Shown here: one piece after another, positions 28,682 to 39,429 of the stretch
How the letters are laid out: the number at the start of each line of letters is the position of its first letter
Numbering within the stretch: position 1 is the first letter of the stretch
Assembly: GCF_002964665.1 (NCBI RefSeq)
Contig: NZ_PQBZ01000005.1
Span: forward strand, 1 to 64,000
Source of the DNA: Pseudoalteromonas sp. T1lg23B
Lineage (GTDB): Bacteria > Pseudomonadota > Gammaproteobacteria > Enterobacterales > Alteromonadaceae
Direction: 5' to 3'
Length of the DNA: 64,000 bases
Notes under the pieces: model-generated
What the model saw: only the letters and a program-made list of their open reading frames with translations
What the model was told of the DNA's origin: nothing
The model's database searches: none
Program-made: the position numbers and the translations under genes

Positions 28682-29062
28682 ATGCACTCAGATAGATTAA
28701 ATAGCAATACGAACCATTACTTTACTCGGGCATGGGTTATATCAAGTATTCTGCTACTCAGTGCTTGCCAGCATACCAAAACCGAACAAGGTAAACCCGA
28801 AAAGCATTATGACTTTGATCATCAAGTTCACTATGAGCAAACCCAGTATAATAATGCGCACTATTTATTGCAGATAAAATCGGATAGCTATCAGCATTTT
28901 TTGCAACAAAGTGTGTTTCTACTGCGCCATAGCAAGCGCTTGTGCCAAGGAAGTACCGCACAGCTCACCTTGCAGCAAGGTGTACAAGGCTTTGAAAAAT
29001 TACCGACCTCGCCAAGACCATATCAGCCAGATCTTGTTGTTGAGGTGCGCTGCGTCAAATAG
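28682..29062 (+). CDS. Small predicted lipoprotein of unknown function
   Basis: A 126-aa protein with a charged N-terminal extension (about 1-16), a hydrophobic segment and lipobox LLSAC with the modifiable Cys at about 29. The mature part is polar with two further Cys (LCQGS and VRCVK) that could form a disulfide. No family recognised. Confidence 0.65.
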   Translation: MHSDRLNSNTNHYFTRAWVISSILLLSACQHTKTEQGKPEKHYDFDHQVHYEQTQYNNAHYLLQIKSDSYQHFLQQSVFLLRHSKRLCQGSTAQLTLQQGVQGFEKLPTSPRPYQPDLVVEVRCVK

Positions 29063-29119
29063 CTCGCAATACGGCTGGTCATCGACAATAAGTACACTGC
29101 CAGCCGTTTCACACTATTA

Positions 29120-29536
29120 TTACTCTTTAAAGGAGTGGGCTTTCATGACATCGGCTACAACATGTATGGTGTCTACCCAAGCCTGACGTAGCTCACTATC
29201 CCAATCATCACCTAAACCGACTTTCAGTGTATGTAATAAGGCATTGCCCACAGGTGTAAAGTCTTTTGCTTCTACCCCATAACCAACATGGCGTTCGGCT
29301 AGGCCCTGCAATACAGGAATCAACTTTTCCAAGTCATCCAACCCCGCTACAGCAAGTTTCAACGTTGCCATAAGCTTTTGTCCTTGAGACTTGATGCTAT
29401 GTTTGAACAGAGGTTTTAACGCCGGATCGTATTCGAATAAAGTCGTATAGAAAATGTCAGCGGCTTGCTCAGAGATGGGCTCTACTTTAGCGAAGCTACT
29501 TTGTACCAATTGTTTTTGTCTTTCTGTTATTGCCAT
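29120..29536 (-). CDS. Single-domain bacterial globin
   Basis: A haem-binding protein of 138 aa, resembling Vitreoscilla haemoglobin and the globin domain of flavohaemoglobins. Proximal His lies in AERHVGYGV (about His84-86) and the helix-B/C region has the Phe/Tyr pattern FYTTLFEYDPALKPLF. There is no reductase domain. Likely roles are O2 or NO handling. Single gene; no obvious NsrR or FNR site seen. Confidence 0.88.
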   Translation of the reverse strand: MAITERQKQLVQSSFAKVEPISEQAADIFYTTLFEYDPALKPLFKHSIKSQGQKLMATLKLAVAGLDDLEKLIPVLQGLAERHVGYGVEAKDFTPVGNALLHTLKVGLGDDWDSELRQAWVDTIHVVADVMKAHSFKE

Positions 29537-29632
29537 GGCGCTTCCTTATACATGTGACGTCGAACCAGACCGACGTTTTAGTGACCACATAAAAATAGCC
29601 ATTAAAATTCAGAAGCGCGAATTTAATTCCGA

Positions 29633-30229
29633 TTATTCGTCTTTATAGCCCCAAGGTGCCGCGGGTGGTTTAATCGGTTGGGTCAAGTCAAAGTCAACTC
29701 GAAACTCTCTGCCTTCACGGACCATACGATAGCTAAAGCTGTCTTCATAAATAAACATTTGCCATGTGTTGCCAGCAGATTGCGGGATACCTTGGCGAAC
29801 GAATAACTCTTTGGAATACTGATCTGCGGGAAAAGACTGTACATTATTATATCCAGCATCAACAGTATGCCCTCCATACATGGTCGATGCGTCATCGCTA
29901 CCATCTTGATGGCGGTGATCATGCTTTAAACTCAGGCCGCTTCCTGTTTTGCTGATTATCCAAGTTCGTGAAGCGTCATCACCCACGTGAAAAGGTACTT
30001 GTAATTGTTGCTCAGTACAATGACGAACATGCATGATCAGCTTTTTGTTCGCAAAGCTGCTGGGACCGGAGACATTATCCACCGACACCTCACCTTCAAA
30101 TGCCTTACCGCAATGTTGGGCAATCTGATTGAAAAATGCGTCATGGGTTGCAATCGAAACTAAAGGGGCGGGGCGAGCAAAAACAGTCATACTGGTCAAA
30201 GCCAGCGTACTCAGAGCAATATATTTCAT
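29633..30229 (-). CDS. Secreted protein of unknown function
   Basis: This 198-aa protein has a signal peptide (MKYIALSTLALTSMTVFA). The mature part has two Cys, in AQHCGKAF and VRHCTEQ, a His/Asp-rich central stretch (KHDHRHQDGSDD) and ends PPAAPWGYKDE. No family is recognised with confidence. It lies after the leu operon terminator on the same strand and is probably transcribed on its own. Confidence 0.7.
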   Translation of the reverse strand: MKYIALSTLALTSMTVFARPAPLVSIATHDAFFNQIAQHCGKAFEGEVSVDNVSGPSSFANKKLIMHVRHCTEQQLQVPFHVGDDASRTWIISKTGSGLSLKHDHRHQDGSDDASTMYGGHTVDAGYNNVQSFPADQYSKELFVRQGIPQSAGNTWQMFIYEDSFSYRMVREGREFRVDFDLTQPIKPPAAPWGYKDE

Positions 30230-30243
30230 TATCTAACATGCCT

Positions 30244-30278
30244 AAAATAAAAAACCAAAGAGTAGCTAGCTCTTTGGT
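30244..30278 (-). terminator. Terminator of the leuABCD operon
   Basis: On the minus strand the 9-bp stem ACCAAAGAG/CTCTTTGGT with a 7-nt loop is followed by TTTTTATTTT, 45 bp after the leuD stop. Confidence 0.9.
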
Positions 30279-30323
30279 CTGTTGCAATCAAATACGTTTA
30301 AACTCGACAATACTCTCGTGTCG

Positions 30324-30923
30324 TTACTGCCATGGACGCTGTGCTTTGAGTTGCTGTTCGAAGGCGTCTATCTGCCCATTTAACTGCTCCGTTTCGCCGA
30401 TAAAATCTAGACCACTCAGTAGCCGAGCTTTTATATCTGAGCGGACTTCAAAGTCAATATCATCAAAATACTGACTACGTAACTGCTGCTGCGCCAAATC
30501 CACTTCCACTTGAATATCTTCATGGCTTTGAGTCAAAGCAAACAGCTTATCCAAAGTACTGGCTGGCAGCGCGATGCAAAGCATCTGGTTGTTGCCACAG
30601 TTATTAAAGAAAATATCAGCAAAGCTTTGTGCCAATATAACGGTAAAACCATATTGTTTAAGCGCCCATGGTGCATGCTCTCGTGAAGAACCACAGCCAA
30701 AATTATCACGCGTAAGCAACACCGAAGCACCTTTATAGCATGCTCGATTCAATACAAAATCTGGATTTTCCTTACCACTATCTAGATAGCGCCAATCATA
30801 AAATAACGCTTTATCAAAACCGTCACGACTGGTCGAGGTTAAAAATTGCTTGGGTATGATCTGATCCGTATCCACATTGTTCTTGTCTAGTGGTGCCAAT
30901 AGCCCCTGATGATAACAACTCAT
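30324..30923 (-). CDS. leuD: 3-isopropylmalate dehydratase small subunit
   Basis: Partner of LeuC in isomerising 2- to 3-isopropylmalate. This 199-aa swivelling-domain protein has DTDQIIPKQFL and GCGSSREHAPWAL. It overlaps leuC by one base (TAATG-type junction). Confidence 0.97.
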   Translation of the reverse strand: MSCYHQGLLAPLDKNNVDTDQIIPKQFLTSTSRDGFDKALFYDWRYLDSGKENPDFVLNRACYKGASVLLTRDNFGCGSSREHAPWALKQYGFTVILAQSFADIFFNNCGNNQMLCIALPASTLDKLFALTQSHEDIQVEVDLAQQQLRSQYFDDIDFEVRSDIKARLLSGLDFIGETEQLNGQIDAFEQQLKAQRPWQ

Positions 30924-32323
30924 TAAACTTGCCCTCGAATATCGGTAAAATAACCCGCGATAGCAGCGGCGGCTGCCATGGCTGGACTAACCAGATGCGT
31001 TCGACCGCCACGCCCTTGACGCCCTTCGAAATTTCTATTCGATGTGGACGCACAACGTTTGCCCGCCTCTAAACGGTCATCATTCATTGCCAAACACATT
31101 GAACAGCCTGGTTCGCGCCATTCAAAGCCCGCGGCCTTAAAAATATCCGCCAATCCCTCTTGTTCAGCTTGTTGTTTCACCAAGCCAGACCCCGGTACAA
31201 TCAGCGCTTCAACACCTTCAGCAACATGTTTACCTTTTACAATCTCGGCTGCTGCACGTAAATCTTCTATTCGACTGTTGGTACAAGAGCCGATAAACAC
31301 AGTGTCGACTTTTGCATCCGATAGCTTTTGCCCAGCTTCGAGTCCCATATATTTTAACGCATTGCGAATAGCATCCGCTTTTATCAAATCAGATTCCACG
31401 TCTGGGTCTGGCACCAATTCATCAATGCCAATCACCTGCTCAGGGCTGGTTCCCCATGTCACTTGAGGTTGAATATCCGCAGCATTCATTTCGACCACTA
31501 AATCAAACGGCGCACCGTCGTCTGAGTGTAGCGTTTTCCAATACTCTACGGCCGCGATAAAGTCTTCTCCTTGCGGAGCAAAAGGACGCCCTTTCAAATA
31601 TTGGAACGTAGTTTCGTCCGGTGCGATTAAACCCGCCTTGGCACCCATTTCTATGCTCATATTGCATAGCGTCATACGCGCTTCCATCGACAAGGCTTCT
31701 ATCGCACTGCCACAAAACTCTGCAACATACCCCGTGCCACCAGCCGTACCCAATTTACCAATCACCGCCATGATAAGGTCTTTGGCGGTAACGGTGGGAC
31801 GAAGTAAGCCGTTGATTTGAATTTTTAGAGACTTGGCTTTTTTCTGTTGCAGTGTTTGAGTCGCCAACACATGCTCAACTTCAGACGTGCCAATACCATG
31901 TGCCAATGCGCCAAAAGCACCATGGGTTGAAGTATGACTATCGCCGCAAACAATCGTTGTGCCAGGCAAAGTTATACCCTGCTCAGGCCCCATTACATGA
32001 ACTATCCCCTGATTGATCGAGTTTAGGTCATACAAAACGATACCAAACTCTTCACAATTTTTTGCCAACGCCATCAGCTGATTCTTAGACACATCACTGG
32101 CGGCGTCTAGCGAACGACTTTTAGTCGATACGTTGTGATCCATCGTTGCAAAGGTTTTTTCCGGGCAACGTACCACGCGGTTTTTCTCTCGCAACCCAGC
32201 AAAAGCCTGAGGTGAGGTCACCTCATGTACTAAGTGCCTGTCGATATAAAGTAAATCTGTTTGTTCATTAATTTGTGCAACCACATGTGATTGCCAAATT
32301 TTGTCGTATAAGGTTTGTGCCAC
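30923..32323 (-). CDS. leuC: 3-isopropylmalate dehydratase large subunit
   Basis: Aconitase-fold subunit carrying the [4Fe-4S] cluster. This 466-aa protein has the cluster cysteines in GSCTNSR and in CSMCLAMN, and [12 protein letters not shown]. Third gene of the leucine operon. Confidence 0.97.
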   Translation of the reverse strand: MAQTLYDKIWQSHVVAQINEQTDLLYIDRHLVHEVTSPQAFAGLREKNRVVRCPEKTFATMDHNVSTKSRSLDAASDVSKNQLMALAKNCEEFGIVLYDLNSINQGIVHVMGPEQGITLPGTTIVCGDSHTSTHGAFGALAHGIGTSEVEHVLATQTLQQKKAKSLKIQINGLLRPTVTAKDLIMAVIGKLGTAGGTGYVAEFCGSAIEALSMEARMTLCNMSIEMGAKAGLIAPDETTFQYLKGRPFAPQGEDFIAAVEYWKTLHSDDGAPFDLVVEMNAADIQPQVTWGTSPEQVIGIDELVPDPDVESDLIKADAIRNALKYMGLEAGQKLSDAKVDTVFIGSCTNSRIEDLRAAAEIVKGKHVAEGVEALIVPGSGLVKQQAEQEGLADIFKAAGFEWREPGCSMCLAMNDDRLEAGKRCASTSNRNFEGRQGRGGRTHLVSPAMAAAAAIAGYFTDIRGQV

Positions 32324-32381
32324 TTGCTACATCCTCAACTTCGCTGACCGCCTGACGAAAGGCTGTCAGCTCAAATTAACA

Positions 32382-35001
<2,620 letters not shown>

Positions 35002-35021
35002 TACTTATTCCTCATCCCCAA

Positions 35022-35051
35022 AAATAAAAAAACCCCGCTATGTGCGGGGTT
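35022..35051 (-). terminator. Attenuator of the leu operon
   Basis: On the minus strand the stem AACCCCGC/GCGGGGTT with a 5-nt loop is followed by a T7 run, 21 bp before leuA and 27 bp after the leader stop codon. A GGGGT segment at the end of the leader (35086-35082) could pair with ACCCC of the 5' arm as an antiterminator. Confidence 0.85.
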
Positions 35052-35077
35052 CAAAGTAGTTGCTCAATTTACGCGCA

Positions 35078-35146
35078 CTACACCCCACTCTCACAGTTAA
35101 TCAGTAAGAGGTTAAGCAGTAGTGACAAAAGCGTGATGTTATTCAT
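35078..35146 (-). CDS. leuL: leu operon leader peptide
   Basis: A 22-codon frame starts MNNITLLSLLLNLLLIN and stops at TAG, 27 bp before the attenuator. It has eight leucines (two clusters of three) and three branched-chain Ile/Val codons, the hallmark of a leucine-sensing leader whose ribosome stalling controls attenuation. The Shine-Dalgarno-like AGGA is 12 nt from this ATG but 5 nt from an overlapping ATG of a 4-codon frame (35153), so translation may start by coupling. Confidence 0.75.
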   Translation of the reverse strand: MNNITLLSLLLNLLLINCESGV

Positions 35147-35180
35147 TGAGCATAATCGTCCTGTTGATGGATTGGCTATG

Positions 35181-35209
35181 TTTTAACATGGTAAACAAAC
35201 CAAGATCAA
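35181..35209 (-). promoter_or_regulatory. Possible leu operon promoter
   Basis: On the minus strand TTGATC (35209-35204), a 17-bp spacer and TTAAAA (35186-35181) place a start about 30 bp before the leader peptide. Weak match. The remaining DNA to 35338 is A/T-rich and shows nothing else. Confidence 0.35.
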
Positions 35210-35338
35210 GCATAAAAATTTCACAAAACCATCTAAATAGAGATACGAAAAGAAAATGCAAGTCATAAAAACACAAAAACAAAGATAATCAATCCAACAT
35301 TACATGTCAGACGCAGAAATTAACTAGTGCTTTTGGTA

Positions 35339-35986
35339 TTACTGAGTAAATTTGTTAAATGAAGTTTTTCTCAAAATCCCACTAAACAACCACAGGAGCA
35401 GGATAAAGGAAAGCGACCCGCCACTGCTGCCCGTATCGTCGGCAGGTTTATCTGGGTCTGGAGTATTATCACTGTCGTCTTGTGCTGTAACAGTAACTTG
35501 CATACTTTGCTCTGAAATAAGCGTTTGCTCAAACTTGGCTTGCAAAGTGATTTGGTATGAGCCAGTTTGCTCTGGCGTAAAAACGAACTGGCTACCTTGA
35601 TGGCTTTCACCATTGGATGAGAGCCAGAAATACTGTAGATCCAGTTCTGTTTTAGCCTTTAGGTCAACGAGATAAGTCAAATCTTGTTGAGTCTCTCCAG
35701 TGTTTGGTCCAAGGATGTTCAGCGAAGTAACATTCGGAGAGATCAGGTCAACGAGTTTGTTTTGTTCAGCAACTTGCTTACCATTTTTGTAGGTCAGCTT
35801 CCGTACCTGGTAAATTCCTGGCTTTTGATATTGATGTAATGGCTGTGCCTCATGAGAATAGCTTCCATCGCCAAAGTCCCAAAAATATTGTTCTGAGGAG
35901 TTTCCCTGTGGATTCCCCTCGGCACTGACATGCCATGACAACAACATAAATAACGGAACTACTATCATCCTTAATTGCTTTAACAC
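35339..35986 (-). CDS. Exported PKD-domain protein with GlyGly-CTERM sorting tail
   Basis: Last gene of the seven-gene secreted-protein locus. A GTG start at 35986 is preferred: AAGGAG lies 7 nt upstream and overlaps the stop codon of the preceding gene; the longer frame begins at 36007. About 215 aa: signal peptide (ending near HVSA), a PKD domain (FWDFGDGSYS ... HQYQKPGIYQVRK), a second Ig-like segment (about 110-165), a Pro/Asp linker, then GSSGGS, a hydrophobic helix and a basic end. That tail matches the GlyGly-CTERM architecture, processed by rhombosortases and linked to T2SS export and surface attachment. No rhombosortase gene is in the window. Confidence 0.8.
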   Translation of the reverse strand: MLKQLRMIVVPLFMLLSWHVSAEGNPQGNSSEQYFWDFGDGSYSHEAQPLHQYQKPGIYQVRKLTYKNGKQVAEQNKLVDLISPNVTSLNILGPNTGETQQDLTYLVDLKAKTELDLQYFWLSSNGESHQGSQFVFTPEQTGSYQITLQAKFEQTLISEQSMQVTVTAQDDSDNTPDPDKPADDTGSSGGSLSFILLLWLFSGILRKTSFNKFTQ

Positions 35987-35997
35987 TTCATTACTCC

Positions 35998-37059
35998 TTA
36001 TCGACATTGAGGCTGGTTAGGATCCGCAAAACAGCTCAAACGTAACGCTTCCATTTCCTCTAAATTAACCTTCGCCGCATCTAATTGTGCTTGTGCATTC
36101 GGCTGCTCATCCTCGGTTGCCACGGCTAAAAATGCTTCTGCTCGCTGAACATCTCGTACAGCTTTTCCATAGCGCTCATCAACACTGCGCCATACATCCG
36201 CATAGTCTTCGCTATTTTGCACACTTTGTAGCGATGACAGTTCATAATGACCCGAGTCTTGATATGATTCTACCATGATGCTGCGGGTTATTTTTGGTAA
36301 ATTATTCAGCTCCGTACTCAACGGTCCACCGAAGGTATAATCCGCCAACTTTTGTAATGTATCCAAACATGGCGTGATATTGTTCCCTCGACAATGCTTC
36401 GGGTTATTGGCCATTATTTGCTGTAATCCAGCGGGTAATGCGCCGTTAGAGTTAGCATCTATCGACAATACCGCGTTAGCAGCAAACTTTTCGATTTCTT
36501 TTATCTTGGTCTTGGTTTTTTTGAAAAACAACACGCGAATTTTAATCTTGGTCACAAACTTTTTGTAATCTTCCTCTGTACGAAAATGTAATCGCGCATT
36601 GAGAAATAAGTCTCGACCGTACCTAACCTGATAAACAAAATCGTCCCCACATGATAAATCTTCGTATCCAGCAACCACTTGCCGGTTTTCCAGCGCGCTG
36701 TACCCTTGCTCCAACTTCAAATGCAGTTGTGATGTTAAGCTCAAGGTATCGGTTGCATTACGATGCGTCATGGATGTCGATACACTCCCTGCAATAATGA
36801 ATAGATTGACTCCACCATGCAGTTCTCCGAATGTACGTCTGCGAATTTGCGTTTCATTTTGACGCTGTAAATAATCTAACTGCCCCGAACTTACCGGTGT
36901 ATGAACAACCGTTCCAGTTAAACATTTATCGCCAACTTTATGAGTTTGCACAGCAAATGATTTTCCCAAGTCCTGCTCTGAAAACAATTCGCTGTAGTAT
37001 CGCTGCGCCGATGCACCAACACTGAAACAGACTAACGCCCCATACAGTATCGCTCTCAT
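35998..37059 (-). CDS. Secreted MACPF/CDC-like paralogue C (putative pore-forming fold)
   Basis: 353 aa from ATG 37059, which has AAGGAG 5 nt upstream and starts a signal peptide (MRAILYGALVCFSVGASA); the frame stays open to 37137. The central segment CGDDFVYQVRYGRDLFLNAR followed by a charged, Lys-rich beta/helical stretch resembles the cytolysin core SSVAYGRxxxxK of cholesterol-dependent cytolysins, and equals the GD-E/G-FV-x4-YG segment of two paralogues upstream. It shares the C-x8-PC motif (HCRGNNITPC) with them. It lacks the GGD motif of the others, and the tail is helical and Glu/Ala-rich with a terminal Cys pair. The fold is inferred by eye. Confidence 0.5.
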   Translation of the reverse strand: MRAILYGALVCFSVGASAQRYYSELFSEQDLGKSFAVQTHKVGDKCLTGTVVHTPVSSGQLDYLQRQNETQIRRRTFGELHGGVNLFIIAGSVSTSMTHRNATDTLSLTSQLHLKLEQGYSALENRQVVAGYEDLSCGDDFVYQVRYGRDLFLNARLHFRTEEDYKKFVTKIKIRVLFFKKTKTKIKEIEKFAANAVLSIDANSNGALPAGLQQIMANNPKHCRGNNITPCLDTLQKLADYTFGGPLSTELNNLPKITRSIMVESYQDSGHYELSSLQSVQNSEDYADVWRSVDERYGKAVRDVQRAEAFLAVATEDEQPNAQAQLDAAKVNLEEMEALRLSCFADPNQPQCR

Positions 37060-37074
37060 ATTCACTCCTTGAAT

Positions 37075-37102
37075 GAGCCAAAACGTATATACGTTTTGGC
37101 TC
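37075..37102 (-). repeat. 28-bp perfect palindrome between paralogues B and C
   Basis: GAGCCAAAACGTAT is followed directly by its exact inverse complement. It fills most of the 52-bp gap between the stop of B and the ribosome site of C. As RNA it can form a long stem; there is no T-run on the transcribed strand, so it is more likely an mRNA-processing/stability element or a protein-binding site than a terminator. Confidence 0.8.
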
Positions 37103-37111
37103 ACGATGGTA

Positions 37112-38578
37112 TTAACCTGCGTTAAACGCACTGCCATAGGTACTCAAAGCAGCTTCACATAAACGCCAGTTTAAAACGCCTCTGGCTGGTGCAGTTGCAT
37201 CAATAAATGTGGGTGCCCATCTCATGTTACGATACTTCACACTTTCATCCTCAATCACTGCGCCTGAACGTACCGCTTCTTGGCGAGCAATTTCACACTG
37301 TTTCCAGTCTAGGCGATCTGATTGTGGTAACTGTAACTGGGTTGCGTCGTAATTTGCAGGACACGTTTTTCCACGGCGAGTACAGTCATCTTTCATTTTC
37401 TGAAGTTCATCTTCACATGATGTACCAAATGGATTGTCTCTACAGAACTTGGCAGCGTTATAAAGGAACCAAGCATTGTCATAGGCAAGATCTTTGATTT
37501 GTTCCACTGAAGTGCGCTGCTCTTCTGGTAAGTACGCGTAATAACTCGTTAGTAAGTTAGTCGCGCGCTGTTCATCAAGTACCGCCTGTTTGAATTCATC
37601 TTCAAGTTCAGTGATCAACCATTTCGTTGCGTTACGAATCGTTAGATACTCAGGTACTAGTGGACGTAATGCCAACGAAGCGCTGTCATAACGTGTGGTA
37701 TAATAACGCACAACATTGTAGTCACTTAACGTATTCAGCTGGCTTCTAAAGCCATCTTTGGCGTATTTAACAGCTTCGTAAAACATGTCGAAACATGGCG
37801 TAGGATTATCTAAAGAACAAGTAATAATGTTGTTTGGAATAATCGTTAATAGCTGCTTAGGATCACCGCCATGCTGAATCGCACGCACAGTAATTTTTAC
37901 CGATGACTTAGTATCATCTTGTAAATACTTCAGCTGACCACCGACATTAAACACCCCGCCGTATAGGTCGACATCCAAGTAACCACCGATCTCAGATTTA
38001 TCACGGTTGCTACCGTAATCAATCTTTAGGTTTACCATGATGTTAGCGCCATATTCAATCGCCGATACAAACTCATCGCCCGCTAACTGCTGTAATTTAG
38101 CCTGATGATTAGTGGCAATATCACTACCCGCTTGTGACAGGGTATAACCTACATTGCTATCTTGTGGTAAAAAGAGTCGCTTCTTCGGAGTGCTACTTGC
38201 ACTGAAAGTATATGAACTTGAATAAGTGCTAGAGGCCATTTCCTTCGCCAAGCTCGCGCCAGCTGAAACGCGCACAACTGGGAAGTTTACATCAATATCA
38301 ACACTACCATTTAACGTACTTAGTAGGTCGTCATAGCTCATATCAATACCAGTTTTAAATTTCAGTTCCGTGTTACCAAACGTCTCATCAATGCGTCCGG
38401 CTACAGGCTGTACATTTAAAAATCGTTTTAACTGGCTGTCATATGCAGTACCAATCGCAACATGATCATTGATTAAACCAGAGATTGTTGAGCCGGTAGT
38501 TGCTGTTTTAATATCATTCGCTACTGCCGCTGAGCTGCTAAGTCCAAGCAGTAACATGTATGAGTAAATAGGTTTCAT
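37112..38578 (-). CDS. Secreted MACPF/CDC-like paralogue B (putative pore-forming fold)
   Basis: This 488-aa protein has a signal peptide (MKPIYSYMLLLGLSSSAAVA). The N-terminal LINDHVAIGTAYDSQ resembles the opening of MACPF/SNTX domains (LGxxYD). A Ser-rich alternating-polarity stretch (about 115-150) could be a membrane-inserting hairpin region. GDEFVSAIEYGANIMVNLKI (about 168-187) and, about 60 residues later, HGGDPKQLLTIIP parallel the YGR and GGDP segments of pneumolysin-type cytolysins. Then come TCSLDNPTPC and a long helical C-terminal region with extra cysteines. It lacks the undecapeptide of true CDCs. Starts 10 bp after the GEVED gene. Function unproven. Confidence 0.5.
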   Translation of the reverse strand: MKPIYSYMLLLGLSSSAAVANDIKTATTGSTISGLINDHVAIGTAYDSQLKRFLNVQPVAGRIDETFGNTELKFKTGIDMSYDDLLSTLNGSVDIDVNFPVVRVSAGASLAKEMASSTYSSSYTFSASSTPKKRLFLPQDSNVGYTLSQAGSDIATNHQAKLQQLAGDEFVSAIEYGANIMVNLKIDYGSNRDKSEIGGYLDVDLYGGVFNVGGQLKYLQDDTKSSVKITVRAIQHGGDPKQLLTIIPNNIITCSLDNPTPCFDMFYEAVKYAKDGFRSQLNTLSDYNVVRYYTTRYDSASLALRPLVPEYLTIRNATKWLITELEDEFKQAVLDEQRATNLLTSYYAYLPEEQRTSVEQIKDLAYDNAWFLYNAAKFCRDNPFGTSCEDELQKMKDDCTRRGKTCPANYDATQLQLPQSDRLDWKQCEIARQEAVRSGAVIEDESVKYRNMRWAPTFIDATAPARGVLNWRLCEAALSTYGSAFNAG

Positions 38579-38588
38579 TGCTTTGTCC

Positions 38589-39419
38589 TTAACGAATTGT
38601 CACCAAATAATCTTCCACTTCACCGTACAAGGTGCGCTTACAGGCGTCATCTGATCCACCACCAGCATCGCTGGCGACACGCATCAGAGTCACCCCATCT
38701 ACAGCATCTGTTGGTACATCAAAAGTGAACTGAAACGGCGCATCAGAAGCCGACTTGTAGACGATTTCATTTGCGGCCAGTTGGCCATCTTGGTTCCAAT
38801 CAATCCACACTCGAAGAGCAACATAAGATGGATATTCAGGCTCTTTGTTACCTGGTGTTACTGACATTTTCACTGTGCGACCAGCAGGTAAGGTAATGAC
38901 TTTACCAGACACTGCGGTGTAATCATGACTAAGTGACTCGTGTACAAAGTCCTCTACTGTGACTTTCTCAATCCACTCCCACTCATTATCAAAGCTCTTG
39001 TTGGCGCAATATTCATGCGTAAGCTGAGTCGTTTGTAATGCAACAGGAACATATTCTGGTGGCATAGTGCTACACGCTTCAGTGTCACTATTACCCGCCT
39101 GCCAACCATATGGGTTGCTAAAGTCACTATTTGCGAATGTTAAATATTGCGCTTTGTTTGGTGTTAACCACAGCGCCTTAAGCTGATTAAGTTTTTGGTC
39201 TTTAGGAACAATCTCTGTGGTGTTGTACATTTGTTCCCAAATTTCGACCAACAAGCCATCATAACATTTCGCCAGCCACGCAAAGCGTCCTTCGGCTTGA
39301 GATACGGTGAGTAAATCACCCAATTCATTATAATTTGCTTGCTGCGCTATATCTTCGTTAGCGTGTCCATGCATTGCAACCCCCATCATTGAGGCCGCGA
39401 CGAATACGAATTTATTCAT
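38589..39419 (-). CDS. Secreted GEVED-domain protein
   Basis: A 276-aa protein with a signal peptide (MNKFVFVAASMMGVAMHGHA), an N-terminal Cys-containing region (about 30-150) without known match, and a C-terminal GEVED domain (about 160-276): WIDWNQDGQLAANE, then DAVDGVTLMRV and GEVEDYLV. GEVED domains are common on secreted proteases and adhesins. A related domain ends the M4 protease of the same locus. Tightly coupled: 10-bp gaps on both sides, between paralogues A and B. Confidence 0.8.
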   Translation of the reverse strand: MNKFVFVAASMMGVAMHGHANEDIAQQANYNELGDLLTVSQAEGRFAWLAKCYDGLLVEIWEQMYNTTEIVPKDQKLNQLKALWLTPNKAQYLTFANSDFSNPYGWQAGNSDTEACSTMPPEYVPVALQTTQLTHEYCANKSFDNEWEWIEKVTVEDFVHESLSHDYTAVSGKVITLPAGRTVKMSVTPGNKEPEYPSYVALRVWIDWNQDGQLAANEIVYKSASDAPFQFTFDVPTDAVDGVTLMRVASDAGGGSDDACKRTLYGEVEDYLVTIR

Positions 39420-39429
39420 TGTTCTATCC

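Noticed and set aside
37060..37137. Upstream extension of paralogue C
   Set aside because: It would translate through the 28-bp palindrome and overlap paralogue B; the ATG at 37059 has a strong ribosome site and signal peptide.
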